A DNA stretch of 64,000 bases, taken from Triplophysa rosa. Lineage: Eukaryota; Chordata; Actinopteri; Cypriniformes; Nemacheilidae. The notes below the pieces were generated by a model. The model was not told where the DNA came from. It did not search any database and saw only the letters and a program-made list of their open reading frames with translations. Made by a program: the position numbers and the translations under genes. The DNA is taken from positions 24,067,690 through 24,131,689 of the forward strand of contig NC_079900.1 of assembly GCF_024868665.1 (NCBI RefSeq). Direction: 5' to 3'. Of this stretch, positions 12,501 to 27,500 are shown one piece after another. How positions within the stretch are numbered: the stretch's first letter is position 1; each line of letters starts with the position of its first letter.

Positions 12501-15500
12501 CCCTCGTATGTTTTACCTTCCCACAGTTTTGCTTTGAAAGATGGTCAATCATCTATAATGTGACGTGAAATATCACAATAAGCCTGCCGTTTTCTATGTT
12601 ACAGGCAGTTTTTAGCGTGCAACCACAACGAAGGCTTGTGGAGATGAAAGGGGTGAGATCAGGAAAAGTGCGAGAGCAGTTAAATGTCAAGGTGTCAATG
12701 GTGTGCTGTCTGGATGAAAGAAAAGAGCTATGTTTCTTATCACAGACGACACTGTTGCTGACACATCCATCCATCAACGGCGAGAGCCTTCTTTCAATAA
12801 CCTCCACGCTGAGGTGAGACATTAGCCATTAGCGTCGACACGTGCAGAGAAAAGAAATGAATCACTGCAAGTAAAGCCTGTGGCATACTTCTTTTTTTAC
12901 GTGTACAGCCGAATGCACAGCCTCGCAAAGTATACTGCACTGCTTTCCACTGGTACGCGTGCACACACGGGTATTGACACGCGCGCATTGCGACATATTG
13001 CAATACTTCTCCGGGCCTACAGAGGTCAGGTTTTCTTCTACTACCTTGAATCGATGCTCCCAGGACGCGGTTGCCACCTGGTGGTTAAACTAATTACTGC
13101 AAGAAATGGAATGCACATACGCGACGACCTGGGCGTACTTTGTACAAGAGGTAACAAAATTCAGGGGGTGCGCGTACAGTACGTGCATACTATTGTGATG
13201 ACTAAATTTGCGTCACGTGCACTGTACGCTGTCCCTCGCGTACACGTAAAAATGGAACTGTAGACTGTTTCATCAGGCCTGACCCCCAGTTAACTTCCGG
13301 TTTGTGTTTGGCTAGTGTCTAATAATATAACAATTTATATTTTATTGAATTTATGTTACTATTGATTTATATTATTATTTTACTTAATAATAATTGTTTT
13401 AAATAAATGATTTGTTGAATTTTGTTGTCTGTTAATTTTATTAAATAAACAATTTGTTGAATGCGTCCTGCAGTTTGGTCGCATTTAAAGAAAACGTTTA
13501 GTACATTGACATCTAGTGGTTGAGCTTGGTATTGCAGTCTAAATTCAAAATGTTGGAGAGACTAGTTTAGCCAAGTTACGGTTCATTTCGGTTTCTATTG
13601 ATTGTTATCAGAAATAACCTACAGGCACTCTATTGTTTGTGAATGTGTACCGGAAGTTCAGTTGGGGTCACAAAAGTGCGCATGCGCAGTACTGTTTGTT
13701 TATGTTGTTAAGATGAAACCGTCTATATTTCAGCCTTTACCCTGATGAACAGCGCATCATGTGACTCTTGATATTTAAGGTGACTTGTTGCTTTCACTGT
13801 AAAATCCAGATCAGATTTCACAGTGAATTTTAAGACATCATCCAGCAGGACAACACTGAACCGTACGGTGCATATGAAGGCGGTCATGCATGTGTATGTT
13901 TGTGAGGTATGCCTGTGTGACTGCGACAGGTTTCGCCCTCATTCACTGCTACAGGATAAGCAACAGTTCCTTCTTAGAAAAGAGTTGCATGTGAAAAACA
14001 ACCTTCTATCTGATTTTATTAAGTGAAATATTTTACTATTGGGGCAGGGTGCGGTCCTGTGTAATGAATTGTAAATGTACAAACACGCATACCTCGTTCT
14101 CTTTGCTCTCGTACTTGGAGGCGTTCTTCCCTTGACTTTTCCTCCTGAGTTTCTTCAGGTCTGACTGTGATCTCTCCAGCGAGTCCTGCTTCATTCTGTG
14201 CTCTGTCTGGTATCTCTTGAACGTGGCCTGTGGACAGACAACACTAGATCAGCGCCTCTCGGGGACAAGGACGTGTCTACGCGAGTTTGATTTACTGTGC
14301 CGGCGCAGACGGGAAACAAGACAGTGTGACATGATGAGCCTGTCTGACATTCATTTTAGGGGTGTCCTCGACTAAGGATTTACATAGTTTAACCGTCTTG
14401 CATATATTCGACTGATAGTCGAATCGCATGCGTGCGTGCATGTGTGGACAACACACCACCAAACACCAAAGTGCAGCGCAACATTAATACACAAAAAAAC
14501 AATCAAACATTCATTTACAGAATTTGTTTAGAACAGAATATACCTTTATAATAAATACAAATAAAAACGAAAAAAGCCAGATGATTCAAGTTACAATGTG
14601 AAAAATAAATGCGTTTTGGCAAAATGTCTGAAATGCAGGGGAACATACAGTATATTCAAAACACAAGCCACAAATAGTAAAATGAATGGACATTTTCCTT
14701 AAACATCACATAACAATGCTGTGCCATTACTAGACCAGATCTCACCTCAAAACTATTTCTAAAACTACTCTATAATAATTAACTATTCTTTACAAACGGG
14801 AATACAACACAATAAAGTCACTTTATTTACCGCATGTAAAGGTTCTCCATCCCCCTGACATGCTTTCCGTGCAGAGAATGACAAGTTCAGAAAGTCTGCG
14901 CTGTGATTGCTATATGACGTGATTTTGGTTATGTTCCTTTATTATTTTTTTGTACTATGCAGCGCAAAGTTCAGTCCAAGTAACGAACTACGTGCATTTA
15001 CACTGGGTTCCAAATTATTATGCAAATGATATCTTTCTCTGGTTTTCCTAATTTGTCGATGCAAATGACAGTCAGTATAATTTTCAAGTAATCAACAGTT
15101 AGGGTACATTTGGAATTTTATTGAACAAACCTCCCACTGACAACAGTATTTATTTAAAAAATGAAAAACTCAAAATGCACTGTTCCAAATTATTATGCAC
15201 AACAGAGTTTGAAAACATTTCATAGGTTGTAAAAAACTGAAAATGGTCATTTGTTGAATTTGCAGCATTAGGAGGTCATATTTACTGAAATCAAAAGCTA
15301 TTTCAATCAAAAACATCCTAACAGGGCAAGTTACATGTTAACATAGGACCCCTTCTTTGATATCACCTTCACAATTCTTGCATCCATTGAACTTGTGAGT
15401 TTTTGGATAGTTTCTGATTGAATTTCTTTGCAGGATGTCAGAATAGCCTCCCAGAGCTGCTGTTTTGATGCTAACTGCCTCCCACCATCATAGATCTTTC

Positions 15501-18500
15501 GCTTGAGGATGCTCCAAAGGTTCTCAATAGGGTTGAGGTCAGGGGAGGATGGTGGCCACACCATGAGTTTCTCTCCTTTTATGCCCATAGCAGCCAATGA
15601 CACAGAGGTATTCTTTGCAGCATGAGATGGTGCATTGTCATGCATGAAGATGATTTTGCTACGGAAGGCATGGTTCTTCTTTTTGTACCATGGAAGAAAG
15701 TGCTCAGTCAGAAACTCTACATACCTTGCAGAGTTCATTTTCACACCTTCAGGGACCCTAAAGGGGCCCACCAGCTGTCTCCCCATGATTCCAGCCCAAA
15801 ACATGACTCCGCCACCTCCTTGCTGACGTCGCAGCCTTGTTGGGACATGGTGGCCATCCACCAACCATCCACTACTCCATCCATCTGGACCATCCAGGGT
15901 TGCACGGCACTCATCAGTAAACAAGACTGTTTGAAAATTAGTCTTCATGTATGTGTGGGCCCACTGCAACCGTTTCTGCTTGTGAGCATTGGTTAGGGGT
16001 GGCCGAATAGTAGGTTTATGCACAACTGCAAGCATCTGGAGGATCCTACACCTTGAGGTTTTCGGGACTCCCGAGGCACCAGCAGCTTCAAATACCTGTT
16101 TGCTGCTTTGCAATGGCATTTTTGCAGCTGCTCTCTTAATCCGATGAATTTGTCTGGAAGAAACCTTCCTCATTCTGCCTTTATCTGCACGAACCCTTCT
16201 GTGCTCTGAATCAGCCACAAATGTCTTCACAGTACGATGATCTCGCTTAAGTTTTCGTGAAATATCTAATGTTTTCATACCTTGTCCAAGACATTGCTCT
16301 ATTTGACGCTTTTCGGCAGCAGACAGATCCTTTTTCTTTCCCATATTGCTTGAAACCTGTGGCCTGCTTAATAATGTGGAACGTCCTTCTTAAGTAGTTT
16401 TCCTTTAATTGGGCTCACCTGGCAAACTACTTATCACAGGTGTCTGAGATTGATTTCAGTGATCCAAAGAGCACTGAGACACAATACCATCCATAAGTTT
16501 AATTGAACAATATAAAATTAAATGTTTACGACACTTAAATCCAATTTGCATAATAATTTGGAACGCAGTGTACAGACAAAGTGTTCAGTCATATTTATAT
16601 GCCCAGACATTCAGTAAGTGACAAATGTTTGAAAACGGTGTACACATTCATTTGCGAGTCATCTGCGGGTGCGTGCGGAACGTGCTGCTTCTCTTTACCG
16701 GTCTCACAGCACAGAAGATGCGGAGAGATGCGATCCTGCGCTGGGTCATAGCCAGACCTCGCGCTCATATGCGCCGGGGGTTTCGGTACCAAACCCCAAA
16801 AAACGTCCCATTTCTTTACATCATAAATAATATGTTTGGTAGCGCAGTGCGTGCCCGTCTGCTACGCCACTGTCCATATAACCAAAATGGCATGATGCCC
16901 ATTGCATAACACCCCTGCGGAGGTTTGACTGTGACATTGCTAGTCAAATCAGGCTCCTCCTATCGAAGCTTCGAATCTTCGACTATTCGGGGTCACCCCT
17001 AATTCATTTGTGATGAAAATGCATTGTCTGCATTTGCAACATGTTTGCAAACAAACAGCAATGCAGCGTGATTCAACTCTATATAGGTGTGTTTTATGCT
17101 CTATCGCAAACTACACACGCAGCCGTATAACCAAGCAATTAGCAAACATTCCGTGTAAAGTTTGACTCATTTGAACAGAAAGGTGTGCAATAAATTGTAT
17201 AAAATAAACAATGAATGACAAAAGTCATTCGTTTGAGTTCTTCCAGACCAGCCTGTTTTTAACAGCATTTTTTGAAAAAAAATTCTCATTTATTTTTATT
17301 TTTATGTAATGTTGATGTGTACAGTAATGTAAACAGTTTGCTTGTAAACAACCATAAAGCATTGCATAGTTAAGATAGGGAAATAAGTAAGCTTTTATAT
17401 AAATAAGAAGCCTTGTAAAAAAGAGGAGAAAACACTCCTTGCTTCTTTAATGTTGACGTGTGTCCATGATATTTTGGCAGATTTATCTGTTACTCGGTTA
17501 AACCTAGCCAAATTATAGTAAGCAAATGCCAACATGGACAGGTTGTGAGACATCTTCTCATCCCTCATAATCAATCAGACATTACCAAAACAAACAAAAG
17601 TTGTTGTCTTAAAAATAACATGCACTGATAATTCACCCACAACAACAACAACATGCATTAAGAAAGCTTTAAGGTTCAATGTCATGTTGATTTCAAGCTA
17701 GATTTCAATTATAAAGTAGCTTCTCAACTAGGGATGTAAAAATATATAAATCTTACTGTATGATAATACCTCTGTATAAAGTCCACGGTACAATATTTAT
17801 TGCAATATTTAAAGTGACAAATGATGACTTGGAAACGTGCCATAAGCATCCTCTTTTCTTTATCCTCCAATCATAACTGTTGCTTAGAGGTATGAGTTAT
17901 AGTATGAGATGGGTCAAATGACCTAAAAATCCCTTTTATAAAATAAAATAACTGCACCAGATGGACCTTGACAAAGCTAACATCTATTCTTTTTTTTAAC
18001 ATTGTCTATGTTAGGCCCAGACAGGGCTCTACACTGCGACCATTTCAGTCGCATTTGCGGCTGGAAATTAGTCTGTGTGACCGTGAAAAAATATTGGTGC
18101 GACTGACCCGATCTAAATTCATAACCCATTTAAATACAATCAAATTATGAAACTACGACTCCCAAATGTGCCTCCATTTATATTACATGACATTATGCAT
18201 TGTGATCGTCTGCATTTCATGCTAGTCAACTGAGCGGCTTTTCCCGTTGTGAGAAAGGATAATACGCTTACGCGCCATTTACTGCTTTGCTTTCTACTTT
18301 CGGTTCTGAGCTGATGTCCTCAGTCTGTGGCTGTGTGAGTGTGCGTGAGTGTTTTATCATTATGTTTTATTATGTTTCTGTGTGGCGTTTCTTTGAGCGA
18401 ACGCCAGCTGAGCCCAACACACTTTTTTTAGTTATATGATGTTGCTTTTGGTGCTAATAAATAAATGTTTGGTTGCGTTGGCGTAATGGAACATGTCCCC

Positions 18501-21500
18501 ACCACTTTTTGGAAGAAATTAACAAATGCTTGCAGAAGGTGTGTATTGTTTAGGGGCCATTAACATAGAAAATGCAGGATGCGCCACTTTCTCACCATGT
18601 CCTGTTGCTCACACTCGAGATATATTTGCGGAAGACAGAGAGCCGAGACTCCGGATGCGTGCATCATCCGCACATGACATTTTTAGTCATTGGAATAAAC
18701 TTTTTTTAAGTGTAATGCACCGCAACAGCCAAGTGACCTTCCCCAAATGACCCAACTGTGAGAGCTGGAGTCGAAAAGCGGAGTAGCCAATGGACCGCCC
18801 ACTATATATGATAAATATTCCCAACGAGTTATTACAGAAACAATTTATTAAAGTGCTGCGTCTGATCTCCCTCTTTTGTCGCAGTTTGAGAGCTGACTGT
18901 ATCCAAGGCAAGACACAAAGTTCACACGAGACTATTGTGCAATTTCATCGTTTGTAAATCTCAAATCAAATGTTATTAATTAGGCATATGCATATTAGAT
19001 AAACTGAGAGCGTATACATCTATACATGTCTGCGTGTACTAACAGTGGCAAACGTTAGCAAATGCATTTACTTGAACACAAACCTGACACATAACATCCT
19101 CTCCCTTTATACTAATGCACTTGTGATGACTAAAGAAAAAGAGATGACAAACCGTTTCCATTATGTTTAGTTTCTGGCCAGTAGTTAAAGGCGCAGTTCT
19201 TGAAAATCAGCGGCCACTAGCTTTGTATTATAGTTTTGCAACGAATCTCTGAGTCATTTGCCCACCCCCCCTTTCGAATTACGACGGTGGCCGCAACAGT
19301 AAAAAAAGATGTCGTCTACTGAGACAGCGGATAGTAGTGATACAAGCAGGTAAGGCAATATATGAACGTAATTAATCATTTAACATGTATTCTATTGCGA
19401 AAGTTACTGTTACAATTCTATAAGTAGATATATTTCTTGCGTGCTATCTAGTACACGCTGAGAGTAGTGAAGTAACTAAAGTTAGCTAATCGTAAATAGC
19501 AACGCTGTTCAAAGCGTTTGATCTGACAGCGACATAGGCAGTTAGGTGTAAGTTAGTAGACGTTTGTCTCCCCCTTTGTAAAGTCAGGAACAACCGGAGT
19601 ACGTACCGCAGGGACGGAAAAACATTATTATTCGGAGGTTATATGGCCATTTGTATAAAATGCTAACGTTACCATTTCAACAAAACTTTTGTTTGGTAAA
19701 CATTGAAAAAGTGGAAACATTGAAAATGTTGAATTATCTTACCAGTCTAGCAGAAAACAGGCAACTTCGGCATCGCCTTGAAAACATTTGTCTTTCAACA
19801 GTGCCTTCCATCTGGTAATAGATACACCGATGTTTATCCTGGATTTCTGCCGCCGTTTGTCTCTAATTCATCTGGCAGCATCACGTTTGCGCGTCTTTGA
19901 TGACGGAGATTCACGCTCTGTCGGCGCTTGTGCACAATACGCATGGTCCTCCATTTTATCAAAACTTCTAAGACAGAACAATCAATTGCTTCAGCTAGAC
20001 GACGACTACTCCTCCTCCTCTCCGTACTACGACTTACTACTTTGTGCGTCTTCAACTCAGTGATGAAGCAAGCTGCGTCTAAAAACACACACGAAGACCA
20101 ACATATACGAAACGCGCTCTGTAGAGCTGCTTGTCCGTTAGAGCTTACTGTACAAAACATGGCTGAGCAACATAACAAATTCGATGTAGATAGGCCCGCT
20201 CCCTATGTAGATACAACTGGTTTATTCTAAGGTAATAAAAACATAACTTTTCATTACGTAAGGTTTTTATACACATGTAAAGACACAGTTTTGTATGTTA
20301 TATTGCATTTCTGTTAATAGATCATACAAAACATCCCGCACTGTACCTTTAACTGCTAGTTGTATAACTAACAAAGTTAGCTAGCATACCCTATGTGTTC
20401 AAAAGTTAACGCTACGTGAAAAATAACTTTGTTCCCCAGTTTCTGATTTGGGCATAACGTACGTGAGATATTTTTAGACACATACCCAAATCATAATCCA
20501 CAACAACAAAAGACAGTAGTTTTTTAATCTCAAGTGTTATGAAATGAAACGCAAGCATTTTTGATGATTGTTTCTGTTCAGTCCGCTCGTTTTGTTGTTT
20601 AACTACAGCTGTCGTCAGTGGTTTTGTTTGGCAATGGCAGCAGGTACATGTTAAAATATAAAATTGGAGACTGTGTTCTGTCGATTGTGGCACTAAACAA
20701 CACAACAAGATGATATTTTAAACTCCTTATGTAGCCGAATCTGTGCTGGTTTGTATTGGCCGCCTCCAATTTTCCCTTTGTTTTGCCTCCAGCTAAGGCC
20801 GTGACGTCGGCGCAAAAGGGGTCTATATGGTGCCAAATGAATGTTTCTTAAAAAAACGTGTCTGTGCGCCTACATTTTTGACTGCGCTCCAAAGAGCACA
20901 AGTGCTCCCAAAAAAATAAGTTACCATAGAGCCCTGCCGGAAGACCTATCGGTTCATACAGTCATGTGACCCCAATAATATTGAGACAATTTTGCTATTG
21001 CGATAACACGATATCCATAATATTGTTACATCCCTACTGTATTCTCCACCAGTGATGAAGCTCACCGTCATGTATTTCACATCCATGTCCGTTTTCTTCT
21101 CCAACTCCGCTATAACCTCCCGATGAAAGCGTTTAAACTGTACAGACAGAAAGAGATCAAAAATGAAAACTGTAACTCCTCAACATATAAATAAATAATA
21201 AGTGAAGCCGTTGGCCCACATATACATAACAACACACATACTGTACATAAAGAAAGGCAGAAATAAAGCCCTTGAAGAGTCGACAGGTTGTTTACTGTTG
21301 TTGTGTAAGCTTAAGTGCTTATATCGAGGAGATGAGTCAGAGAGAAACCCAGGGATACCCACACACGCTAACCCATCAACCTAATGAACGAGAGTGCCTA
21401 CATCAAAACACAAGTGCCCCCACACACCCCTTTCTCTGTCTTTATGGGCCAGTCATCTGTTTTTAGAATGAGATCCCACACTCGCAGTGTTCGCCTACAC

Positions 21501-24500
21501 GTCCTGACATCTTCAGTAATGCGTTTATTCATTCAGAAACTCCTGATTTATTCCTAAAGAGAAAACTCACATTGCTGGATAAATCCGCAGGAATGGAGAT
21601 GCTGGTTCAGATGCGACTCGCAGATATTACAGGTTTTTTGTTTAATGGCTGCATTGATCTTCAAGAATATTTTAGTGCAACATGGTACTCTGAAGTTCTG
21701 CAACCGAAAGCGTTTAAGTGTTGTTTATTATATGGCTCGTAGAAATGCTTGATTCTGATTGGCCAGTCGTGACATTTGCAGGTTCGTTATTCTAAGATAA
21801 CAACCTCTCAAAACAAATAACACACGGTAACCCGGATGCAGCAAATCATTTTAACATATATATATATATATTAGCTTTCCTGTAGCTCAGTGGTTAGAGC
21901 ATGGCGTTAGCAACACCAAGGTCATGGGTACGATCCCTGGGATTGCAGATACTTAGAAACAAATGTGTAGTATAATGCATTGTAAGTCGCTTTGGATAAA
22001 AGCGTCTGCCAAATGCATACATGTAAAGGTAAATGTAAATATATGACATTATATTTACAAATGAATAAACCAAATTGCCTGTTCGTGACATTTGAACATC
22101 GTTTCTTACCTTAAAACCGAAAGTAAACGGCTTTTCCTCGCGGAAGGTCTGCATTCGGTAAAAATGATCTGATTTCATGTCCAGTTTTTTCTCATGTGGC
22201 AAGTAGTCGTGTAATAAGCAGGATAATGTACACGCAGCCAAAATAAGCCCCTTCAGTGTGAAACAAGACCCTGGTCACACTGGCTGCCTGTACATTAGGC
22301 TTGTGCCGGTAGCACATTTTTATGTGGCGTAATTGATAAAGCTTTTATAACGGTAGACGGTAGTATCACGGTGATGAAATGCATTACAAAAACCGGTCAA
22401 AAACATAAGCCAATATCAGTTTTATAGTGTTAAAAACAAGTTTAAAAACTTTTTCAAATATCAACCAATAATAAGAAATAAAAAAGTACAGCTTATTGCT
22501 AATTTGTCAGGTGTTTAATTAAATATGATAAAAACATATTTTACTCCATACTAGATTTTAGTAAGTGAACTCATGTAATGGTGATGATTAAGCTAAAGAT
22601 GCTCACTTTACTTGCTGTACAATAGTGTATTTAACACACATAGTCAAATACATATGTAACATAATATTCATGGCTTAATATTTAAATGGTCATTTTTACT
22701 GACACATCAATTCATTATAAATAATTACTTGTCAGTGTCAGTACAACAATAGTGCTAATTCATGTTTTTTGTCTGGATAGCAAGCAGTAGGTTAGCTTAT
22801 ATAGTTTATATCTTGCCTCTGTGGCAAGATACGATTGTGTTGCGTTTCATCTTCAACTTCAAATCAAAATAATTGTTCTGCCACACTGCCATTATTAACT
22901 AGATAACTACGATTAGCGAATTACTGTATTTTATTTGTTAAATTACGAGATGCAAACTTCAGCGTAGCTAGCAGACCAAGCTTACTCTTCAACTGTCAGG
23001 AATGCAAATGGAAATATAATCCATGCAATTTTGGCGCTTTAGTTCGGCTATTTGTTTCTATGTGGTATTCAGAAACACGTAAATATGAGAAGTGGCGTGA
23101 CATAACTCATATTTCACCTTAGGTGAAAAAAAACGGTGCTAATGCATATATGGTGCTAATGGAATGGTCTACTGTAATCTATAAGGGGGGGGGGGGAGTG
23201 CCTTCGTACAGATGTAACAACCTAAAACGTTAACAGGGATATCCCGACTATTCTGATGATTCCTTGGGGCTCTACGTGGCTGCTGAAATGGCTTATTGGT
23301 TAAGTCCACCCCTTCCTTTTGGAGGCCCCTTGTAGCTCGGGCCCCAGGCGATTGCCTACCTTTGCCTAATGGGTAAGTCCGCCCCTGTATCCACTTCATG
23401 GTGATTTGACGTGCCCGCGATAACACTATACCGTGCATTTTCACTACCGTGGTGTACCGTATTACCCGACACCGGCACAAGCCTACTGTACATTATCCCT
23501 TACTATTTCTTGAAAGAGAGGGTTTTCTGTCATGCAGTCTTTTTTGAATGTACAGGCCAGCAGTCTGCAGCGTTGGATGTGCATGCGAGTGTTGCATTAG
23601 CAGGAACGGCCGTGTCATCATTAGGCGCAGGGCTCAGGTGCAGGAGCGGGCATGTTCAAACCTGCGCCCGTCAAAAATACAGTCCAACACACAGTATGTG
23701 TGTCCAGCTCATTTCTCTGTGTACTCCAATAGAACTGCCAGGAATGAGATCTGCATCCGTCAGGTTTACGGCAAATGAGATACGTTTGATATACAATTAT
23801 GAGATTATGTGGATGGGGATAACTTGTTTGGGTGTGTGCGAGTCTGTGTTTTTAGGCAGCCTGAGGTTTATGTTTACAGAAGGAAACACACACACTGTTC
23901 TTTCTTAACAGGGACAAACTCACATTTTCTTCCAGCTCCAGATTGACTTTTCGGTGGACGTCTGAGATCTCCATCAGAACAACCCCTGAGGAGAGAGAGA
24001 GAGAAACACTTATCAACTAGGGATGCACGATAAATTATCGGCCATATCGGTATCGGCCGATAAATGGTCATTTTTAGTGTTATCGGTATCGGCCGATAAT
24101 AAAATTTAGGCCGATAAATTGAAGCCGATAAATGATAAATCATTTTATCTGGTTAAACCACCTCAGCTGCACGCTGCTCACAGTTAAAACCCAGTACAGT
24201 ACTGTCTTTCTGTCATGATCATTCACTTACTGTTATTAGCAAAACATTGTTAATGTAGGTACAGTGTGTACATATTTATGAATGTGTAAGTTATAGGAAC
24301 AAAAGCACATTTTTTAAAGCCGATTACCAGTTAGACATGTGGCTATTAAGAACACTTTTCTGGGTTGCTCTGGAAGAACATCTATAATTAAATTATTAAA
24401 TAAACATACCAGAAAAGTTTGAAAGTTAAAGAATCTTTAACTAGTGTAAAGTAGGCTTGGTACATGATTTTCTGGGAAAAAAGAGAACTAATGGTTACCT

Positions 24501-27500
24501 TGTTTTCCATGGTGAATGTTTTCAAATAAAAGCAGTTGTCCACTTTTAGCCTTTTGTTTCGGTCTCAGAAAATGTTATATTAATATTTAGATACTATATA
24601 TCGGCCAATATATCGATTATCGGCTTCCAGTGATAAATAATTATCGGTTATCATTATCAGCCAAAATTTACATATCAGTGCATCCCTATTATCAACATCT
24701 CACACCAACACGAAGGGCATTAACACACGTGTTGTTTTTATTATATTAGTGCGCAGAATTCCCCGGACTACCGAACCCCCACAGACTTGTTTTCCAAGAA
24801 CAATCGTCCCTAAGAGCATCTACTGTAATTAAAACACGCTCGGTGATATATCTCCCAGCATGCACCTACCCACCACAATCAAACAGGGATTACAGCAGGG
24901 CCTTATATAAAGAATCTGCCCATAGTCGACACTGTGATTTTCTGAGAAATGATTCTCAGACATGCTTTAATAAATTAATATGGAATGCATTGTGTTAGCA
25001 GAGCAAAGGTGCGGATTCGATTCCCCAAGAAACACACAAGTCATGAAGTGTACAGTATACCTTGAATGCAATATAAGTTGCTTTGGATAAAATACGTTTG
25101 TCAAATGCATGAATGTAAATGTAGATAGATAAAGAGACAGACAACGAGTTCCTGTTCAAGAGACCAATTACTCTGACATCTGCGGAAAGATCTTAGCTCT
25201 GCCCTGGGGAAAAACTGAGCGTGGATATGGAAGAAAATAACAACATTTTCCATAAAAACAATAGTACAGTCTCTCCCTGACTCACTAACCTTTGTCTCTA
25301 TAATCGGTCCAGACAGTACCGCTCCCTTCACATAATTTTTTTTAATGTTTTTGAAAGCTTTGGTTATATTTCTGTAACTTAAATGAATAGGTTCAAATGA
25401 AAAGTAATGCCTTCACAGATGTATATGATGATTGTTTTCACATATACAGGGCACGTGTCATATGCATCTGGTATGTGGGAATTTTAGACATGAGGTTAAG
25501 TAAATGATAAGGATTAACTATTCATTTAATCAGAACGCCCCAGCCCCACTGGTTAGCAGGGTAAGTGGGCGCACATACAGAAATGATACGTAACTTATAT
25601 GATTTTTGTAGGGATAGTTCGCCCAAAAATGAAAATCTCACCATTGTTTCAGATTTACTTTGTTCCAGATGCTCCACATTTACTCTCGAGTTGTTCCAAA
25701 TCTGTATTATTTTTCTTTGTTCTGTTGAACACAAAGAGAGATATTTAGAAGACTGTTTGTAACCAAACAGTTCTGGGTCACCATTGACTACCATAGTATT
25801 TTCCTACTGTAGTAGTCAACAGTGCCCCAGAACTGTTGGGGTACAAGCATTCCTCCAAATAACTTTCTTTGTGTTTAGCAGAATAACAAATTATATATAC
25901 AGTATATGTTTGGAACAACTTGAGGGTGAGTAAACGATGACAGAATTTTCATTTTTGCGAGGAGTAACCCTTTAAAGCGGCAGTCCGCAAGTTATTTGGA
26001 GTAAAAATTAGCTAAAACCAATTGTTGAGCAAGTACATGAAAGAACAGTGTTTAAAACTGTGTCACTACCCTTGCTGGATTCACCACGGAACGCTTGTAA
26101 TAATGGTTTGTAATTTGCCCTGTCGGGTCGACTTTTCCGGAGATCCTTATATGGTGTCTTTCGTCTGTGCGTCATTTGGTCACATTCGTACACAGAACGA
26201 AGAGAATCCGGCTGCTAGCCCGCGCGTGGATGCTGCAAGTGACAGGCGGTTTATAGCGTGTACTCACAACTGTTGGGTAGGATTTCATACAACGTTTAGT
26301 ATTATTTATGGTGGCGTTTAGTACTTTTACTTTTAAACGCCAAGCAGTGTTGACATCTGGGAATTCATCATTTGTGAAAAACAAGAAAGAATGAACTGAA
26401 GACGGTTTACAAAGAAACAGGGAATGTGATCGGACTCGTGCGAAAATTAATATTGGCAAGGCATTTCAAAGGTGGCGTGAACTCCGTGATCTGAAAGGAT
26501 TGTAAACGGATGCAGACATGGCTTTATTTCTTCTGAACAGGTAAGACACATTTTTAATATTTCAATAGATAACACAAAAACCGTAGTGCACTTGTTGTGT
26601 TAATATAGACGGGTACAGTTTCATCGGTTGTTCTTTCTCTCTTTATGTTCATTATGATAAATGTAATTTAAGCCCTATTCGCCCGGGATTAGTGTTATCT
26701 GGTGTGATTTAGAAATTACCTCCCCACATCTGTATTTCATTAGCACGGACAAGTGAAGCCTGTGATTTTACTCAAATTTACGGACTTATATCCCGGATAA
26801 AGATGACTTTGCATATAGTATATATAGTTGTATCATGTACAATGATTTATGACCAGCATTTGAGACCCGCGTTCGGGGATCTTCTGTCAGGTTCGCGTTA
26901 CAGGAGTTTCCATGAGAAATAACAAAATGACCCAGCACCCGAAATAATATCAAAACACTTCAACACAGCCTCCATTTGCGCTATTTGTGTCCGTTTATGT
27001 TCTTATTTGTTTCGTGTTATATCATTCATCTGCCATGTTATCTGTGTTTATTATGCCCTACTGATGTACAGTGAAGATTCTCACCGCTGCACTGTCACAG
27101 GCCACGACTCAAAACATCAGACTCATCCGCGCAGTTGAGCAGTGCCGAATCACAACTCACGTAAAGAAATATCTCCGCACATCACCTGCAGTAGAAATTA
27201 CAAACTGAGATGGCGACAAAGAGGCCAATCCTACGGACTGCCGCTTTAACAAAACCTTTTATCACATGAATAACACTCACACACACAGACTCATAGATTA
27301 TGCATAAAAACCGAAATTGCTCAGCAATTCTGACAAGTCTGACAGTAAAAGTAAACGTTTATGGTTAATGGCAGTGAATTTGTTATAAAAGTGCTATTTT
27401 TGCTGTAGCGAAGCTATAAATGGTATTTATTTATGTGTGCAGTTTTGGAAGATGGTTAGTTTTAGGCACTGAAGCATGGCATGCCAATAGCACGCAAAAG

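Larger units (their letters stand above)
14357..17001. mobile_element. hAT element carrying a Tc1-type insertion
   Basis: Ends TAGGGGTGTCCTCGACTAAG and the inverse GACTATTCGGGGTCACCCCTA-type end, with the exact 8-bp duplication ATTCATTT at 14349-14356 and 17002-17009. About 1.07 kb of it is hAT sequence without a transposase; the rest is the Tc1-type element at 15001-16570. Confidence 0.85.
17729..21036. mobile_element. hAT-like element, outer shell of a three-level nest
   Basis: Left TAGGGATGTAAAAATATA, right TTGTTACATCCCTA. No matching 8-bp duplication is left (TTCTCAAC versus CTGTATTC). Its right end lies 29 bp from exon 5. Its left 200 bp closely match the element at 29692. Confidence 0.7.

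Noticed and set aside
12880..13263. 127-codon open frame
   Set aside because: The sequence is rich in ACGTAC-like words, no domain was found and the region may be a decayed repeat.
21875..21960. Possible tRNA gene (box A and box B present)
   Set aside because: It continues into the SINE body and tail seen in several other copies, and the cloverleaf is not complete.
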